This document shows positions 37,437 through 47,633 of a stretch of 64,000 nucleotides of DNA, in pieces. Each line of letters starts with the position of its first letter. Within the stretch, counting starts at the first letter, position 1. The stretch is from an uncultured Mucilaginibacter sp. Its GTDB lineage: Bacteria; Bacteroidota; Bacteroidia; Sphingobacteriales; Sphingobacteriaceae. The notes below the pieces were generated by a model, which saw only the letters and a list, made by a program, of their open reading frames with translations, ran no database searches and was not told the origin of the DNA. The translations under genes and the position numbers were made by a program. The stretch lies in the NCBI GenBank assembly GCA_903863845.1, contig CAIPDP010000200.1, positions 1 through 64,000 on the forward strand, written 5' to 3'.

Positions 37437-38204
37437 TTATTGACTTTCAGATTTCAATTTTGCTTCGTCGCCATTTGAAAATTGTCCGGTTTTAAAAGCT
37501 GCCGCTTCGTTTGCAGCAGCTTTGTACCATTGTGTTGCCGTAACAAGGGCAAAAGGCTCTGTTTTAATTTTCTCCCGGGGCTTGTTAACTGGCCTCATTC
37601 GCAATAATTCAGCGCTGATTCCGGCTGTTGATCTTACCTGTACGATCAAGCCGGGCAAGCCGTAATAATAATAGGGCCCTTCGGGTAAAGGGATCTCAGT
37701 TGTGAACCATGCTGTTATTGTTGAAGTATCTTTTCTGGTTGTTGCCTTTCGGCAGAAGAAACCGTCGATCTTTTTCGTTTCTTTCCCAATGACCCATTTC
37801 CTGCTACTTAAAGTATCCTTAACAAATCCGAGATTTTGCCGGCCAATATATTGAACCATAACAGCCATCCGCTTTGCATAGTCTTTTATTATTTTGAACT
37901 CACAGGCGTTTTGAGCGAAATCCTTGCTGCTTAGGGGGGCTAAAGTGATATGATTGCTACCATTGCTTGCCCTTGCAATTCTTTCGTTCAACATTTTTTT
38001 GTCGTCGTCAGCACCCTTCCCATGGAAATAGCTTTTGTCTCCCGCAATGTCTAAAATGCCAATGTCGTCAATGATAGTTTCACCATTTTTGATGTATTTG
38101 AACTGATATTCAACCGTAGCAACTATTTTATCGCTGGTTTGTGCCTTTACCGACATGATCGATAAGAGTCCAAATACAATTAAGATGGCGAAACTCCTGA
38201 ACAT
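37437..38204 (-). CDS. GLPGLI family protein
   Basis: Contains the family signature GPYYYYGLPGLIVQV; signal peptide. Confidence 0.95.
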   Translation of the reverse strand: MFRSFAILIVFGLLSIMSVKAQTSDKIVATVEYQFKYIKNGETIIDDIGILDIAGDKSYFHGKGADDDKKMLNERIARASNGSNHITLAPLSSKDFAQNACEFKIIKDYAKRMAVMVQYIGRQNLGFVKDTLSSRKWVIGKETKKIDGFFCRKATTRKDTSTITAWFTTEIPLPEGPYYYYGLPGLIVQVRSTAGISAELLRMRPVNKPREKIKTEPFALVTATQWYKAAANEAAAFKTGQFSNGDEAKLKSESQ

Positions 38205-38299
38205 AAATTATAGTTATTAGTGTCATGAAGAAAATCACGCTTCTCCGCGAAGGAAAAAAAGCTAATTATTTACCCCTATTTTTAGTGATTTTTAACAGG

Positions 38300-38586
38300 C
38301 TAATTCGGCACAATAATTTGCGAAATGTTTGTACCGCAGGCAGCATCTGAAAGTTTTGCCATGTTTTGCAGCCCCTGCATAGCCTCGTCATAGCTTGCAC
38401 CATAGGCAACTATATTCCAGGTTACACCGCATTTGCTGATATAGAATGCTGCAATGCGCACCTGAAGTGCACAAAAGCTGATGCAGATTTATCGTAACAG
38501 ACGGCTGATCCGTTAATATTCGGCGTACTTGCGAAACCTGCAAGAGTGCAGAACGCTAAATAAAAGAACAATACAAGTTTTTACAT
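38300..38586 (-). pseudogene. decayed small secreted protein gene
   Basis: Minus strand: ATG TAA then KLVLFFYLAFCTLAGFASTPNINGSAVCYDKSASAFVHF, shift of frame, then VRIAAFYISKCGVTWNIVAYGASYDEAMQGLQNMAKLSDAACGTNISQIIVPN-stop; total 287 nt, not divisible by 3. Confidence 0.65.
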
Positions 38587-38922
38587 TTTCTATTTTGATT
38601 GGTTGAACTTTCGAACCTGATTATCTGCAATAGCTAATTAATTCTTCGGAAACTGATCTTATTTAAACAGGTTGTGCAGATAAAGCATTTAACTGCCGTC
38701 GGGATAAAAACTTTTACCAGAATATTTCAGTAATTATTTCAAACTGGGTATACTCAAAATTCACCTATTTTGTGGCTGAGCACAACTACAAAACCATGTA
38801 GTATTGACCCACAAAAAAATGTAGTACCAAAAAAGTGAGAATAGTTTAATATTTCAAAGATTCGCATCGTGATCGTTTGTCTTCCGCACCACACCTTTTG
38901 TCCATCAATGCATCTTTCGGAA

Positions 38923-38940
38923 TCCCAAAAACTATCGGGA
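38923..38940. repeat. degenerate palindrome copy TCCCAAAAACTATCGGGA
   Basis: Same outer arms as the TCCCGATAGCTATCGGGA family. Confidence 0.6.
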
Positions 38941-38998
38941 TGCAGACTTACGTCGAATCCCGACTTAAAACTTAAATTTGCAAGGAAACTCAACCGCC

Positions 38999-40702
38999 AT
39001 GATAGCCAAAAAGCCAAGAAAATACATTCCTGAGAATTTCGAGATCAAATGGGAAAGCCTGGAACCACTGTTTACTGAACTAAAAGACAGGCAGATCAAT
39101 TCTGTTGACGCTCTGGAACAATGGCTCCGCGACCGCAGCGAACTGGAAGCCGTGCTCGAAGAAGATTTCGCCTGGCGCTATATCCGCATGACCTGTGATA
39201 CGGCCAGTGAAGAATTGCTGCAAAAATTTCAATATTTCGCTACCGAGATCGAGCCCAAAATTGCACCCTACAGCAATGAACTTAACAAGAAGTTAATTGC
39301 CAGCCCTTATACAGAACAGCTGGACCAGCAAAAATATTTCATCTACCTGCGCGGTGTAAAAAAAGCACTCGAATTATTCAGGGAAGAAAATATTCCAATC
39401 CTCACCGAGATACAGGTAGAACAGCAAAAATACCAGTCGATTACCGGCTCTATGTCGGTACACCTTGACGATAAAGAATTTACGCTCGAACAAGCAGCCG
39501 TTCGTCTGAAAGACACCGACCGCAAAATCAGACAACAGGCCTGGGAAACTATTACCTCCCGCCGCCTGCTGGATACAGATCAACTGAACAGCTTGTTTAA
39601 CCAGTTACGGGAACTACGTCACCAGGTAGCCCTGAATGCCGGGTTCGAAAACTTCCGCGATTATATGTTCCAGGCGCTTGGTCGGTTTGACTATACCCCG
39701 CAGGATTGCTATGCTTTTCATGAGGCAATTCAACATGCTATAGTGCCTATCCTTCACCAACAGGCCGAAAAACGTAAACAAGCACTTGGATTAGACCATT
39801 TGGAACCCTGGGACATGGATGTAGATGTATCTGGCAAGTCGGCCCTGAAACCCTTCAAGGATGGCAGTGAACTGATCGAGAAATCGATCCGTTGTTTCAG
39901 CAATATCGGACCGTATCTTGGCGAAAGGCTGGAAATCATGAAGGAAAATGGCTTGTTCGATGTCGAAAGCCGTAAAGGTAAAGCCCCCGGCGGCTACAAT
40001 TACCCGCTGGCTGAAACCGGTGCACCTTTCATCTTCATGAACTCGGCCAATACTTTCCGCGACCTTACCACGATGGTGCACGAAGGCGGCCATGCCGTTC
40101 ATACCTTTCTTACGGCCGACCTCGAACTAAACGATTTTAAACATTGTCCTTCTGAAGTTGCCGAACTGGCCTCTATGTCGATGGAACTGATATCCATGGA
40201 CAATTGGGACGTTTATTTTGACAACGAAGAAGACCTCAAACGCGCCAAGCGGGATCAGTTGTTCGACGTACTTAAAACTTTACCATGGGTAGCCGTGGTT
40301 GACCAATTCCAACATTGGATCTATACCAACCCAACTCATACCAACGAAGAGCGTACACAAGCATGGCTGCAAATATTTGAAAGCTTCGGTGCCAGCTTTG
40401 CCAATTGGAGCACGCATAAAGAAGCAGAGGCCAATCTCTGGCAAAAACAACTTCATATTTTTGAGGTTCCATTTTACTATATCGAATATGGGATGGCACA
40501 ATTAGGTGCTATAGCTGTATGGAAAAACTATAAAGAAAATCCAGAAAAAGGTCTACAACAATACATCGACGCACTCAAACTGGGCTATACCAAAACTATC
40601 AAACAGATCTACGAAACCGCTGGTATAAAATTTGATTTCAGCGCCGGCTACGTGAAAGAGCTGGCTGAATTTGTGAAAAATGAGATAGAGAAATTGGGTT
40701 AG
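38999..40702 (+). CDS. M3 family oligoendopeptidase
   Basis: TTMVHEGGHAVHTFLT zinc-binding HExxH; PSEVAELASMSMELI; start set to internal ATG. Confidence 0.94.
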   Translation: MIAKKPRKYIPENFEIKWESLEPLFTELKDRQINSVDALEQWLRDRSELEAVLEEDFAWRYIRMTCDTASEELLQKFQYFATEIEPKIAPYSNELNKKLIASPYTEQLDQQKYFIYLRGVKKALELFREENIPILTEIQVEQQKYQSITGSMSVHLDDKEFTLEQAAVRLKDTDRKIRQQAWETITSRRLLDTDQLNSLFNQLRELRHQVALNAGFENFRDYMFQALGRFDYTPQDCYAFHEAIQHAIVPILHQQAEKRKQALGLDHLEPWDMDVDVSGKSALKPFKDGSELIEKSIRCFSNIGPYLGERLEIMKENGLFDVESRKGKAPGGYNYPLAETGAPFIFMNSANTFRDLTTMVHEGGHAVHTFLTADLELNDFKHCPSEVAELASMSMELISMDNWDVYFDNEEDLKRAKRDQLFDVLKTLPWVAVVDQFQHWIYTNPTHTNEERTQAWLQIFESFGASFANWSTHKEAEANLWQKQLHIFEVPFYYIEYGMAQLGAIAVWKNYKENPEKGLQQYIDALKLGYTKTIKQIYETAGIKFDFSAGYVKELAEFVKNEIEKLG

Positions 40703-40723
40703 GAGTCCGGAAGATAAACACAG

Positions 40724-40756
40724 AGAATTACGAAGTTTTAAAAACTTCGTAATTCT
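40724..40756 (+). terminator. hairpin after the oligoendopeptidase gene
   Basis: AGAATTACGAAGTTTT-a-AAAACTTCGTAATTCT, perfect 16-bp arms. Confidence 0.6.
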
Positions 40757-40925
40757 TTCCTGAAACCCTTTCGGACTTTCCAACTAAAACATTTGTCGCC
40801 ATAGTGTAATTCATCAAAAGAATTTAATCCTTTTAACTCCTTTCTTATCAAACAGATAATAAACCCATAAGGCTTTCAATGTGTATTTAAAAAACCACGG
40901 GCCCGATATGGTGTTATTAAATGAT

Positions 40926-41588
40926 ATGAAAAAGCTAAGAATTCTATTTGCCCTGCTGTTTTCGGTGAATACAGTATTTGGGCAGGGCTATAAACCCACT
41001 AAGATCGACAAACTGGTTACAATATCTTTACCGTCGGGCTATATTCAAAAAGATACGTTGGGTCAGCACATTTATTCGGCCAATACCGACTTTGGTTATT
41101 TAGTTGCTACAGTTGAGCCAAATGCAAAAGACAACCAGGCTCTTAAACGCGAAAAAGACCTGAATGCACTGATGAAAAATTATATTAGGGGTATTCAGCA
41201 GCAATCCGGTGATGGCAGCACACAAAATGTACGGGATACTACTGTTGGCAATTTAGAGGCTAAAGCATTTACGCTGGTCACCGACGATGGTAACGGCAAT
41301 GTGCAGGACCGGAACTTTTTGGTGATCTATACAAAAGACGCCACCTATTCTTTCCAATATGCCTACCCTGATACAAGAAAAGACCTTGTGAACAGTGAAG
41401 CAAAAGCATTTTTCGGTTCTATCAACCTTTCACCTGAATTGCAACGAGATGACCAGTATACTGATATCAACAGCACATCTTCTGCCAGCATTACGCTGAT
41501 AATCTGGATGATCGCTGGTGGTATAGCTGTAGTTGCCGGCGGCTGGTACCTTTATTCCAAAAGTCAACGCAATAACGAACTAGCTTAA
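40926..41588 (+). CDS. secreted hypothetical protein with C-terminal transmembrane helix
   Basis: MKKLRILFALLFSVNTVFGQG signal; SITLIIWMIAGGIAVVAGGWYLYSKSQ TM; internal ATG start preferred. Confidence 0.7.
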   Translation: MKKLRILFALLFSVNTVFGQGYKPTKIDKLVTISLPSGYIQKDTLGQHIYSANTDFGYLVATVEPNAKDNQALKREKDLNALMKNYIRGIQQQSGDGSTQNVRDTTVGNLEAKAFTLVTDDGNGNVQDRNFLVIYTKDATYSFQYAYPDTRKDLVNSEAKAFFGSINLSPELQRDDQYTDINSTSSASITLIIWMIAGGIAVVAGGWYLYSKSQRNNELA

Positions 41589-41591
41589 TTG

Positions 41592-42245
41592 CTAGCGCAG
41601 CAGGCCCCTTTGCCAACCGGGCTTTTGAATAAAAGAACGGCTATCCAGCCAATATAGCCAAACAACAGTAAGTACAAAGCCTATAACCGAACCGGCGAGT
41701 ACATCTTCAAAAAAATGCTCGCTAAGGTACATGCGGGAGTACCCTACCATTATAGCTAAGAGTAAGAATACGGGCGCCCAGCCTTTATTCTTACTCCAGT
41801 AGCTTAACAGCACCGCTGCTGAAAATGCTGTGGTCGTGTGTCCGGAAGGAAAGCTATGTTGACTTAATATTTCAACTCCTTTTACAAAATGGGCATGATC
41901 TAACAAATGTCCGAAATACAACTTTGGCCTGGGCGCATCAAACAGAAATTTAATGAGCTGAGCCGAAAGGGAAGTTATGGCATAGGAACTTGCCAGGATG
42001 AGCGCTTTGCGATAGCTAAAAAACAAGAGAAAAAGGGAAAGACTGATTGCGGTCCAACCATCGCCCAGGTCGGTAATATACGGTGCCAGGCTATCAGCCA
42101 GCGGAAAATTTAGTCTGTTTACTGCAAAGTAAATTTCCGGTCGCGAAAAATTCATTTTGATAACCAGACAGATAATCAAAATCGCCAGATAAGGTACAAC
42201 CATCCACCTTATCTTACGTAATACGGAACGCAAACTATTTTCCAC
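41592..42245 (-). CDS. PAP2 family phosphatase
   Basis: KFLFDAPRPKLYF, SFPSGHTTTAFSAA, YSRMYLSEHFFEDVLAGSVIG. Confidence 0.94.
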   Translation of the reverse strand: MENSLRSVLRKIRWMVVPYLAILIICLVIKMNFSRPEIYFAVNRLNFPLADSLAPYITDLGDGWTAISLSLFLLFFSYRKALILASSYAITSLSAQLIKFLFDAPRPKLYFGHLLDHAHFVKGVEILSQHSFPSGHTTTAFSAAVLLSYWSKNKGWAPVFLLLAIMVGYSRMYLSEHFFEDVLAGSVIGFVLTVVWLYWLDSRSFIQKPGWQRGLLR

Positions 42246-42319
42246 GGCTGCAATTTATACTATTTAATTCAATGCAAAAAAATAGTATGTTTGGATGCAG
42301 CCTAACTCAATAGAACTGA

Positions 42320-44032
42320 ATGTCGAAAAGTATATTCCGTAAAAAGACAATAGAAAGAATTTTATCCGATGTCGCAAGTGGCTTTAGCGACGGTGAACAT
42401 TCAGGAGACCCCCACCTAAAAAAAGAATTACGCGTCCGCGACCTTACCCTGATGGGTATCGCTGCCGTAGTTGGCGCAGGAATTTTTTCCACCATCGGCG
42501 AAGCTGCTTTCCAGGGTGGACCGGGGGTAAGTATATTGTTTGTAATTACTGCCGTTACCTGCGGTTTTTCAGCCCTTTGTTACGCTGAATTTGCCGCCAG
42601 GATACCGGTTGCCGGTAGTGCTTATACCTATGCCTATGCTTCCTTCGGCGAACTGATCGCCTGGATCATCGGTTGGGACCTGTTAATGGAATATGCTATC
42701 GGTAATATTGCTGTCGCCATATCCTGGAGCGACTATTTTGTGAACCTGCTCGAACTTTTCAGGATACACCTTCCAAGATGGACAACAATTGACTTTCTTA
42801 CCGCCTTCAATGCTCATAAAGATATTCTTAATCTTACGGCATCACACCACCTGGCCGAAATTACCGACCGGATGAAAATGGATGCGTCGGCGTGGGAAAA
42901 TGCACCCGGGATAGGCTCATTGAAGTTTATAGCCAATTTACCGGCATTGGCTATTGTGGCTGCCATTACCTACCTGGTTTATGTGGGTATTCGCGAAACC
43001 AGGAAAGCTACCAATGCCATGGTGATCCTGAAGATCGCTATTGTGATCGGTGTTATCCTTATCGGCTTTTTTTATGTGACTCCAGCCAACTGGCATCCTT
43101 TCTTGCCTAATGGATTCAGCGGCGTAATGAAGGGTGTATCTGGCGTTTTCTTCGCCTATATCGGATTTGATGCCATATCAACCACAGCCGAGGAATGCGA
43201 GAACCCGCAGCGCGACCTTCCTCGTGGTATGATCTATTCGCTGATCATTTGTACGGTGTTATATATTCTGATATCATTAGTATTGACTGGCATGGTAAGC
43301 TACAAGGAGTTACAGGTCGGAGACCCCTTAGCTTTTGTATTTGCAAAAATTGGCCTTCATAACATCAGCTATCTTATATCGATCAGTGCCGTTATCGCAA
43401 CAGCCAGTGTTTTACTTATCTTCCAGTTAGGCCAACCCCGTATCTGGATGGCCATGAGCCGCGACGGTCTTTTACCAAAAGTATTCTCACGTATCCATCC
43501 CAAATACCATACACCTTCTTTCTCGACGGTGGTTACGGGTTTTGTAGTAGCCATTCCTGCCCTTTTCCTCAACCTTACGATAGTTACTGACCTGACCAGC
43601 ATAGGCACGCTGTTCGCTTTCGTATTGGTATGCGGCGGCGTTTTGTTGCTACCGCGTCAGGCGCAACGCAGGGGCAGGTTCCATTTGCCTTACATCAACG
43701 CCAAATGGATAACGCCTGTGATGTTTATTTTGGGGGTAGTTTTTTTCAGGGACTTCATCATCACAAAATTCACAGAGAAAAACGCCTACGAAAACTTTCC
43801 GTTTTTTATTTTCCTTGTGTTGACCGCGGCGCTTACCATCTTGTCATACCTAAAAAATTTATCCCTCATCCCGGTTTTGGGCCTCACCAGTTGCCTGTAT
43901 TTAATGACAGAGATGGGCTATACAAACTGGCTGCGTTTCCTTATTTGGCTGATTATCGGATTAGTGATCTATTTTACTTATAGCTACAAAAACAGCATCG
44001 TCGGAAAAGAAGCCGCTGAGGCGAAGATTTAA
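42320..44032 (+). CDS. amino acid permease (APC superfamily)
   Basis: LTLMGIAAVVGAGIFSTIGEAAF, FFAYIGFDAISTTAEECENPQRDLPRGMI. Confidence 0.95.
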   Translation: MSKSIFRKKTIERILSDVASGFSDGEHSGDPHLKKELRVRDLTLMGIAAVVGAGIFSTIGEAAFQGGPGVSILFVITAVTCGFSALCYAEFAARIPVAGSAYTYAYASFGELIAWIIGWDLLMEYAIGNIAVAISWSDYFVNLLELFRIHLPRWTTIDFLTAFNAHKDILNLTASHHLAEITDRMKMDASAWENAPGIGSLKFIANLPALAIVAAITYLVYVGIRETRKATNAMVILKIAIVIGVILIGFFYVTPANWHPFLPNGFSGVMKGVSGVFFAYIGFDAISTTAEECENPQRDLPRGMIYSLIICTVLYILISLVLTGMVSYKELQVGDPLAFVFAKIGLHNISYLISISAVIATASVLLIFQLGQPRIWMAMSRDGLLPKVFSRIHPKYHTPSFSTVVTGFVVAIPALFLNLTIVTDLTSIGTLFAFVLVCGGVLLLPRQAQRRGRFHLPYINAKWITPVMFILGVVFFRDFIITKFTEKNAYENFPFFIFLVLTAALTILSYLKNLSLIPVLGLTSCLYLMTEMGYTNWLRFLIWLIIGLVIYFTYSYKNSIVGKEAAEAKI

Positions 44033-44069
44033 TCATTTGCTAACAGTATTTGATTAAATTTACCAATAG

Positions 44070-44330
44070 ATGCATTTTACACTAGTAGATATCATAGGTT
44101 ACATGGCTGCTTGCGGCACCACAGTTTCCTTTTTGCCACAGGCAATCAAAACTATTCGAACTAAAAATACGACTGGGATTTCTTTATCCATGTATAGTCT
44201 TTTCACCGCCGGTACCCTGTGCTGGCTCATTTATGGCATCCTGAGCGGTAGTCTTCCCGTAGCCATCGCCAATGCAATTACACTTGTTTTTGCGAGTATT
44301 ATTCTCATTTATAAAATTCGGTATAAATAG
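44070..44330 (+). CDS. SemiSWEET-like PQ-loop transporter
   Basis: 86 aa, three TM; GTTVSFLPQAIKTIRTKNTTGISLSMYSLFTAGTLCWLIYGI. Confidence 0.92.
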   Translation: MHFTLVDIIGYMAACGTTVSFLPQAIKTIRTKNTTGISLSMYSLFTAGTLCWLIYGILSGSLPVAIANAITLVFASIILIYKIRYK

Positions 44331-44462
44331 GGTTGGCGGTTGGTGGAAGGGTAAATAGGTTTGTGATCAGTTATTTGTTAACTAGTCTCTAATTATAAAT
44401 ACAAAATGGTAAATCCCTAATACCTAAACTCCGATACTCCAATATCCTTATAAATATCAGGT

Positions 44463-44522
44463 CAACTAATACAACTAATTTAACCAATGCAACCAGTACA
44501 ATTATCCCGATAGCTATCGGGA
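44463..44522. repeat. nonamer array followed by palindrome TCCCGATAGCTATCGGGA
   Basis: CAACTAATA CAACTAATT TAACCAATG CAACCAGTA CAATTA then perfect 18-bp palindrome at 44505-44522. Confidence 0.9.
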
Positions 44523-44622
44523 CATCCAACCCAATGTTAAATATTGTTAAAATCAAATATTAAATTAAACCATGCGCAAATCCTGAGTCCATTATTTATA
44601 TTTTTGTAATATAAATCAACGC

Positions 44623-45114
44623 ATGAGGATAAATTATACCTACAAAACTTCCTGGATAATATTGATCGTACTCGCGGTAACGATCAATATTGCCTTTGCG
44701 GGTGGGTATGGTCTTAAGCGAGCGGATACAATCCATAAATTAACTGCAACAAAATCATCTTATTTGCGCAATGGTCTGCATCTTTCGTTGCCTCCGCTCC
44801 GACCGGCTGTTGTTTCGGTACAGAAAGTAAACGTTGCCCGGCCCGATGACAAATTGCTTAACGACGTGCAGGTATTTCCAAATCCAATAACCGACCAGAT
44901 CAATATTAAATACACCCTTTCCCGAAATGCAATTGTAACTGTTAAGGTTGTAGATGTTTTGGGGAATGATGTGATCACGCTCATCTCTCAACGTATCTCC
45001 TCAGGCGAACAAAACTTTACCTACCAACTAAACAACCGCTTACAGCGGGGATTTTACTTTATCCGGGTTGTTGCTGGCACAGAATCAGTGATAAAAAGGA
45101 TATCGGTGTTATAA
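44623..45114 (+). CDS. T9SS type A sorting-domain-containing protein
   Basis: VQVFPNPITDQINIKYTLSRNAIVTVKVVDVLG...LNNRLQRGFYFIRVVAGTESVIKRISVL. Confidence 0.9.
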   Translation: MRINYTYKTSWIILIVLAVTINIAFAGGYGLKRADTIHKLTATKSSYLRNGLHLSLPPLRPAVVSVQKVNVARPDDKLLNDVQVFPNPITDQINIKYTLSRNAIVTVKVVDVLGNDVITLISQRISSGEQNFTYQLNNRLQRGFYFIRVVAGTESVIKRISVL

Positions 45115-45183
45115 ATCCCAGCTGCCGGTTTACTGGCCCCGTGCTGACTTTATCTTTCATTTGCCCTGGCTTTAATTGCCCCC

Positions 45184-45246
45184 CAACCATTACAATTAGT
45201 TAACCTAATACAACTAGTAAAACCAATACAACTAATACAACTGGTA
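45184..45246. repeat. nonamer array (CAACTAATA-type), 7 units
   Basis: CAACCATTA CAATTAGTT AACCTAATA CAACTAGTA AAACCAATA CAACTAATA CAACTGGTA. Confidence 0.9.
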
Positions 45247-45299
45247 CTACTCCCACATCTGTCCCCAAAATTTCCTAAATTTACCGCAAATACCCACGA

Positions 45300-45911
45300 A
45301 TGAAGATCATCGCCATAGGCCGCAATTACGCCGAACATGCTAAAGAGTTGAACAACCCGGTTCCAACTGTTCCAGTTATATTTCTGAAGCCGGATACCGC
45401 ATTACTGCGCGAAAACAAAGCATTTTATCATCCCGATTTTTCGCAGGACATTCACCACGAGATCGAAGTGGTTTTGAAAGTTTGCAAAGAGGGGAAAAAT
45501 ATCAGCGAGAAATTCGCATCCAATTATTATGACGAGATCGGCCTCGGTGTAGATTTTACTGCACGTGATATACAAAGCCGGCATAAAGAAAAGGGCCTTC
45601 CCTGGGAATTGGCAAAAGCATTCGACGGCTCGGCACCTGTCAGTAATTTTATACCTAAATCAGAATTCACCGATCTTTACAACCTTGATTTTAAGCTCGA
45701 GATCAACGGAGAGGTTCGTCAGCATGGAAATACAAAAGATCTCCTATTTTCCTTCGAACGCATCATCACTTTTGTTTCACAATACATCACGCTAAAAAAA
45801 GGCGACCTGATTTTTACAGGAACTCCCCAGGGTGTTGGCAAAGTGAATATCGGCGATCACCTCGAAGCTTTCCTGGAGGGCAAACGAATGCTCGATTTTT
45901 ACGTTAAATAA
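45300..45911 (+). CDS. fumarylacetoacetate hydrolase family protein
   Basis: MKIIAIGRNYAEHAKELNNPVPTVPVIFLKPDTAL, IHHEIEVVLKV, GDLIFTGTPQGVGKV. Confidence 0.95.
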   Translation: MKIIAIGRNYAEHAKELNNPVPTVPVIFLKPDTALLRENKAFYHPDFSQDIHHEIEVVLKVCKEGKNISEKFASNYYDEIGLGVDFTARDIQSRHKEKGLPWELAKAFDGSAPVSNFIPKSEFTDLYNLDFKLEINGEVRQHGNTKDLLFSFERIITFVSQYITLKKGDLIFTGTPQGVGKVNIGDHLEAFLEGKRMLDFYVK

Positions 45912-45913
45912 GC

Positions 45914-47632
45914 ATGAGGCTTATATCGTTTGTATTACTTGTTGCATGCGCTGGGATGCTACTTACTGCCAATGCTCAAAATATTGTACAAACTAAAACC
46001 TACCCGAAGAACTACTTCCGCTATCCACTTGATCTTCCGCCAACTACTGCGGGTTCATTTGGCGAGTTACGACCAAATCACTTTCATTCAGGACTCGATT
46101 TTAAAACAAACGGTACAGTTGGCTTCCCTGTGCACGCGGCTGCGGACGGCTATATTTCAAGAATAAGAGTTCAATTTGGTGGCTTTGGAAACGCACTGTA
46201 CATTACCCACCCCAATGGTTATACTACGGTTTATGGTCATTTGCAGCGCTTTGCGGTTGAAATTGAAAAACTGCTGAAGGAAAAACAATATCAATTGCAA
46301 AGTTTTGAAGCTGATATCGATGTAACACCCCTTCAATTGAAGGTATGCCAGGGCGACATTGTCGCATGGTCGGGCAATGCGGGTGCATCCGAAGGGCCAC
46401 ATCTGCATTTCGAGATCAGAGACACACAAACCCAGGAGACCATCAATCCGCAACTTTTTGGTTTAACCATCAAAGACAAGGTGCCGCCCGGCCTGTCAAC
46501 AATTTGCATTTATAATTTAGGGAATGAGCCATTTAGTGAAAAAACAACGAGACGATTATTCGGCATTAAAGGCGGAGCAGGCCATTACTACCTCATGAAA
46601 CCACAAGTGATCAACGTTAGCGGACCTACCGGCTTCGGTATAACGGCGACTGACATGAATAGTACCTCGTTCAATCATAACGGGATCTACTCTGTCGAGC
46701 TTAAAGTTGACGACCAAACGGTTTATACCTTTGCAGTTGAACGATTTGCTTTCGATCAAACACATGCAATCAATGCCTATATCGATTATCCTATATACCT
46801 GACTTCGCATCGTTTTATTCAGAAATGCTTTATTTTACCGGGCAGTAAAATCACCGTTTACCCACAATCGATCGATCGCGGGATCATCAATTTTACGGAT
46901 AATAACACCCATCTTGTATCTTATATTGTTAAAGATATAGCTGGTAATACTGCGATAGTGTCAGTCGAAGTAAAATCATCACCGCCCAAATTACAGCAGC
47001 CAACTGCTAAACCCGCGGCAACATTTTTTCATTACGATAAGCAAAATGAATTTGGTACAGATAAAGTAAAAGTGGTTATCCCAACAGGAAATTTGTATGA
47101 TGATCTGGATTTCAGCTATGCCATTTTACCTGAGAAAAAAGGCACTTACTCCGAGGTCCACCGCATAGATAACCGCATGACGCCTATTAATGACACCTTC
47201 GAGCTTTGGATAAAACCGGATAATTCGATCGGCCACTTAGCTAACAAAGCCGTGATCGTCAATACTGATGGCACTTGTGAAGGGGGCGATATGGAAAATG
47301 GCTATGTTAAGGCGAAAGTGCGCACATTTGGCGATTATTATATCAAAGTCGATACAGTGCCGCCAACCGTAAGGCCAATCAATATCAGGGAAGGCGCAAA
47401 TTTGTCGAAAATGAAAAGATTATCTCTAAAAATTGGTGATAACCTATCGGGCATAAAAAGCTATGCCGGTAAAATAGATGATAAATGGGTTTTAATGGAA
47501 TGGGACTATAAAACGCATGTGCTTAGCTATAGTTTTGATCAAACTCTTAGCCCGGGCAGGCATCAATTTGAATTAACAGTGACTGATTTTAAAGATAATA
47601 TTGCTCACTTTACAGCAAACTTTATAAGATAA
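45914..47632 (+). CDS. M23 family metallopeptidase
   Basis: GELRPNHFHSGLDFKTNGTVGFPVHAAADGYISRI, GASEGPHLHFEIRD. Confidence 0.95.
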   Translation: MRLISFVLLVACAGMLLTANAQNIVQTKTYPKNYFRYPLDLPPTTAGSFGELRPNHFHSGLDFKTNGTVGFPVHAAADGYISRIRVQFGGFGNALYITHPNGYTTVYGHLQRFAVEIEKLLKEKQYQLQSFEADIDVTPLQLKVCQGDIVAWSGNAGASEGPHLHFEIRDTQTQETINPQLFGLTIKDKVPPGLSTICIYNLGNEPFSEKTTRRLFGIKGGAGHYYLMKPQVINVSGPTGFGITATDMNSTSFNHNGIYSVELKVDDQTVYTFAVERFAFDQTHAINAYIDYPIYLTSHRFIQKCFILPGSKITVYPQSIDRGIINFTDNNTHLVSYIVKDIAGNTAIVSVEVKSSPPKLQQPTAKPAATFFHYDKQNEFGTDKVKVVIPTGNLYDDLDFSYAILPEKKGTYSEVHRIDNRMTPINDTFELWIKPDNSIGHLANKAVIVNTDGTCEGGDMENGYVKAKVRTFGDYYIKVDTVPPTVRPINIREGANLSKMKRLSLKIGDNLSGIKSYAGKIDDKWVLMEWDYKTHVLSYSFDQTLSPGRHQFELTVTDFKDNIAHFTANFIR

Positions 47633-47633
47633 T

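Noticed and set aside
38754-39017. Minus-strand ORF of 87 aa upstream of the oligoendopeptidase
   Set aside because: Overlaps the start of a clear CDS and has no family signature.
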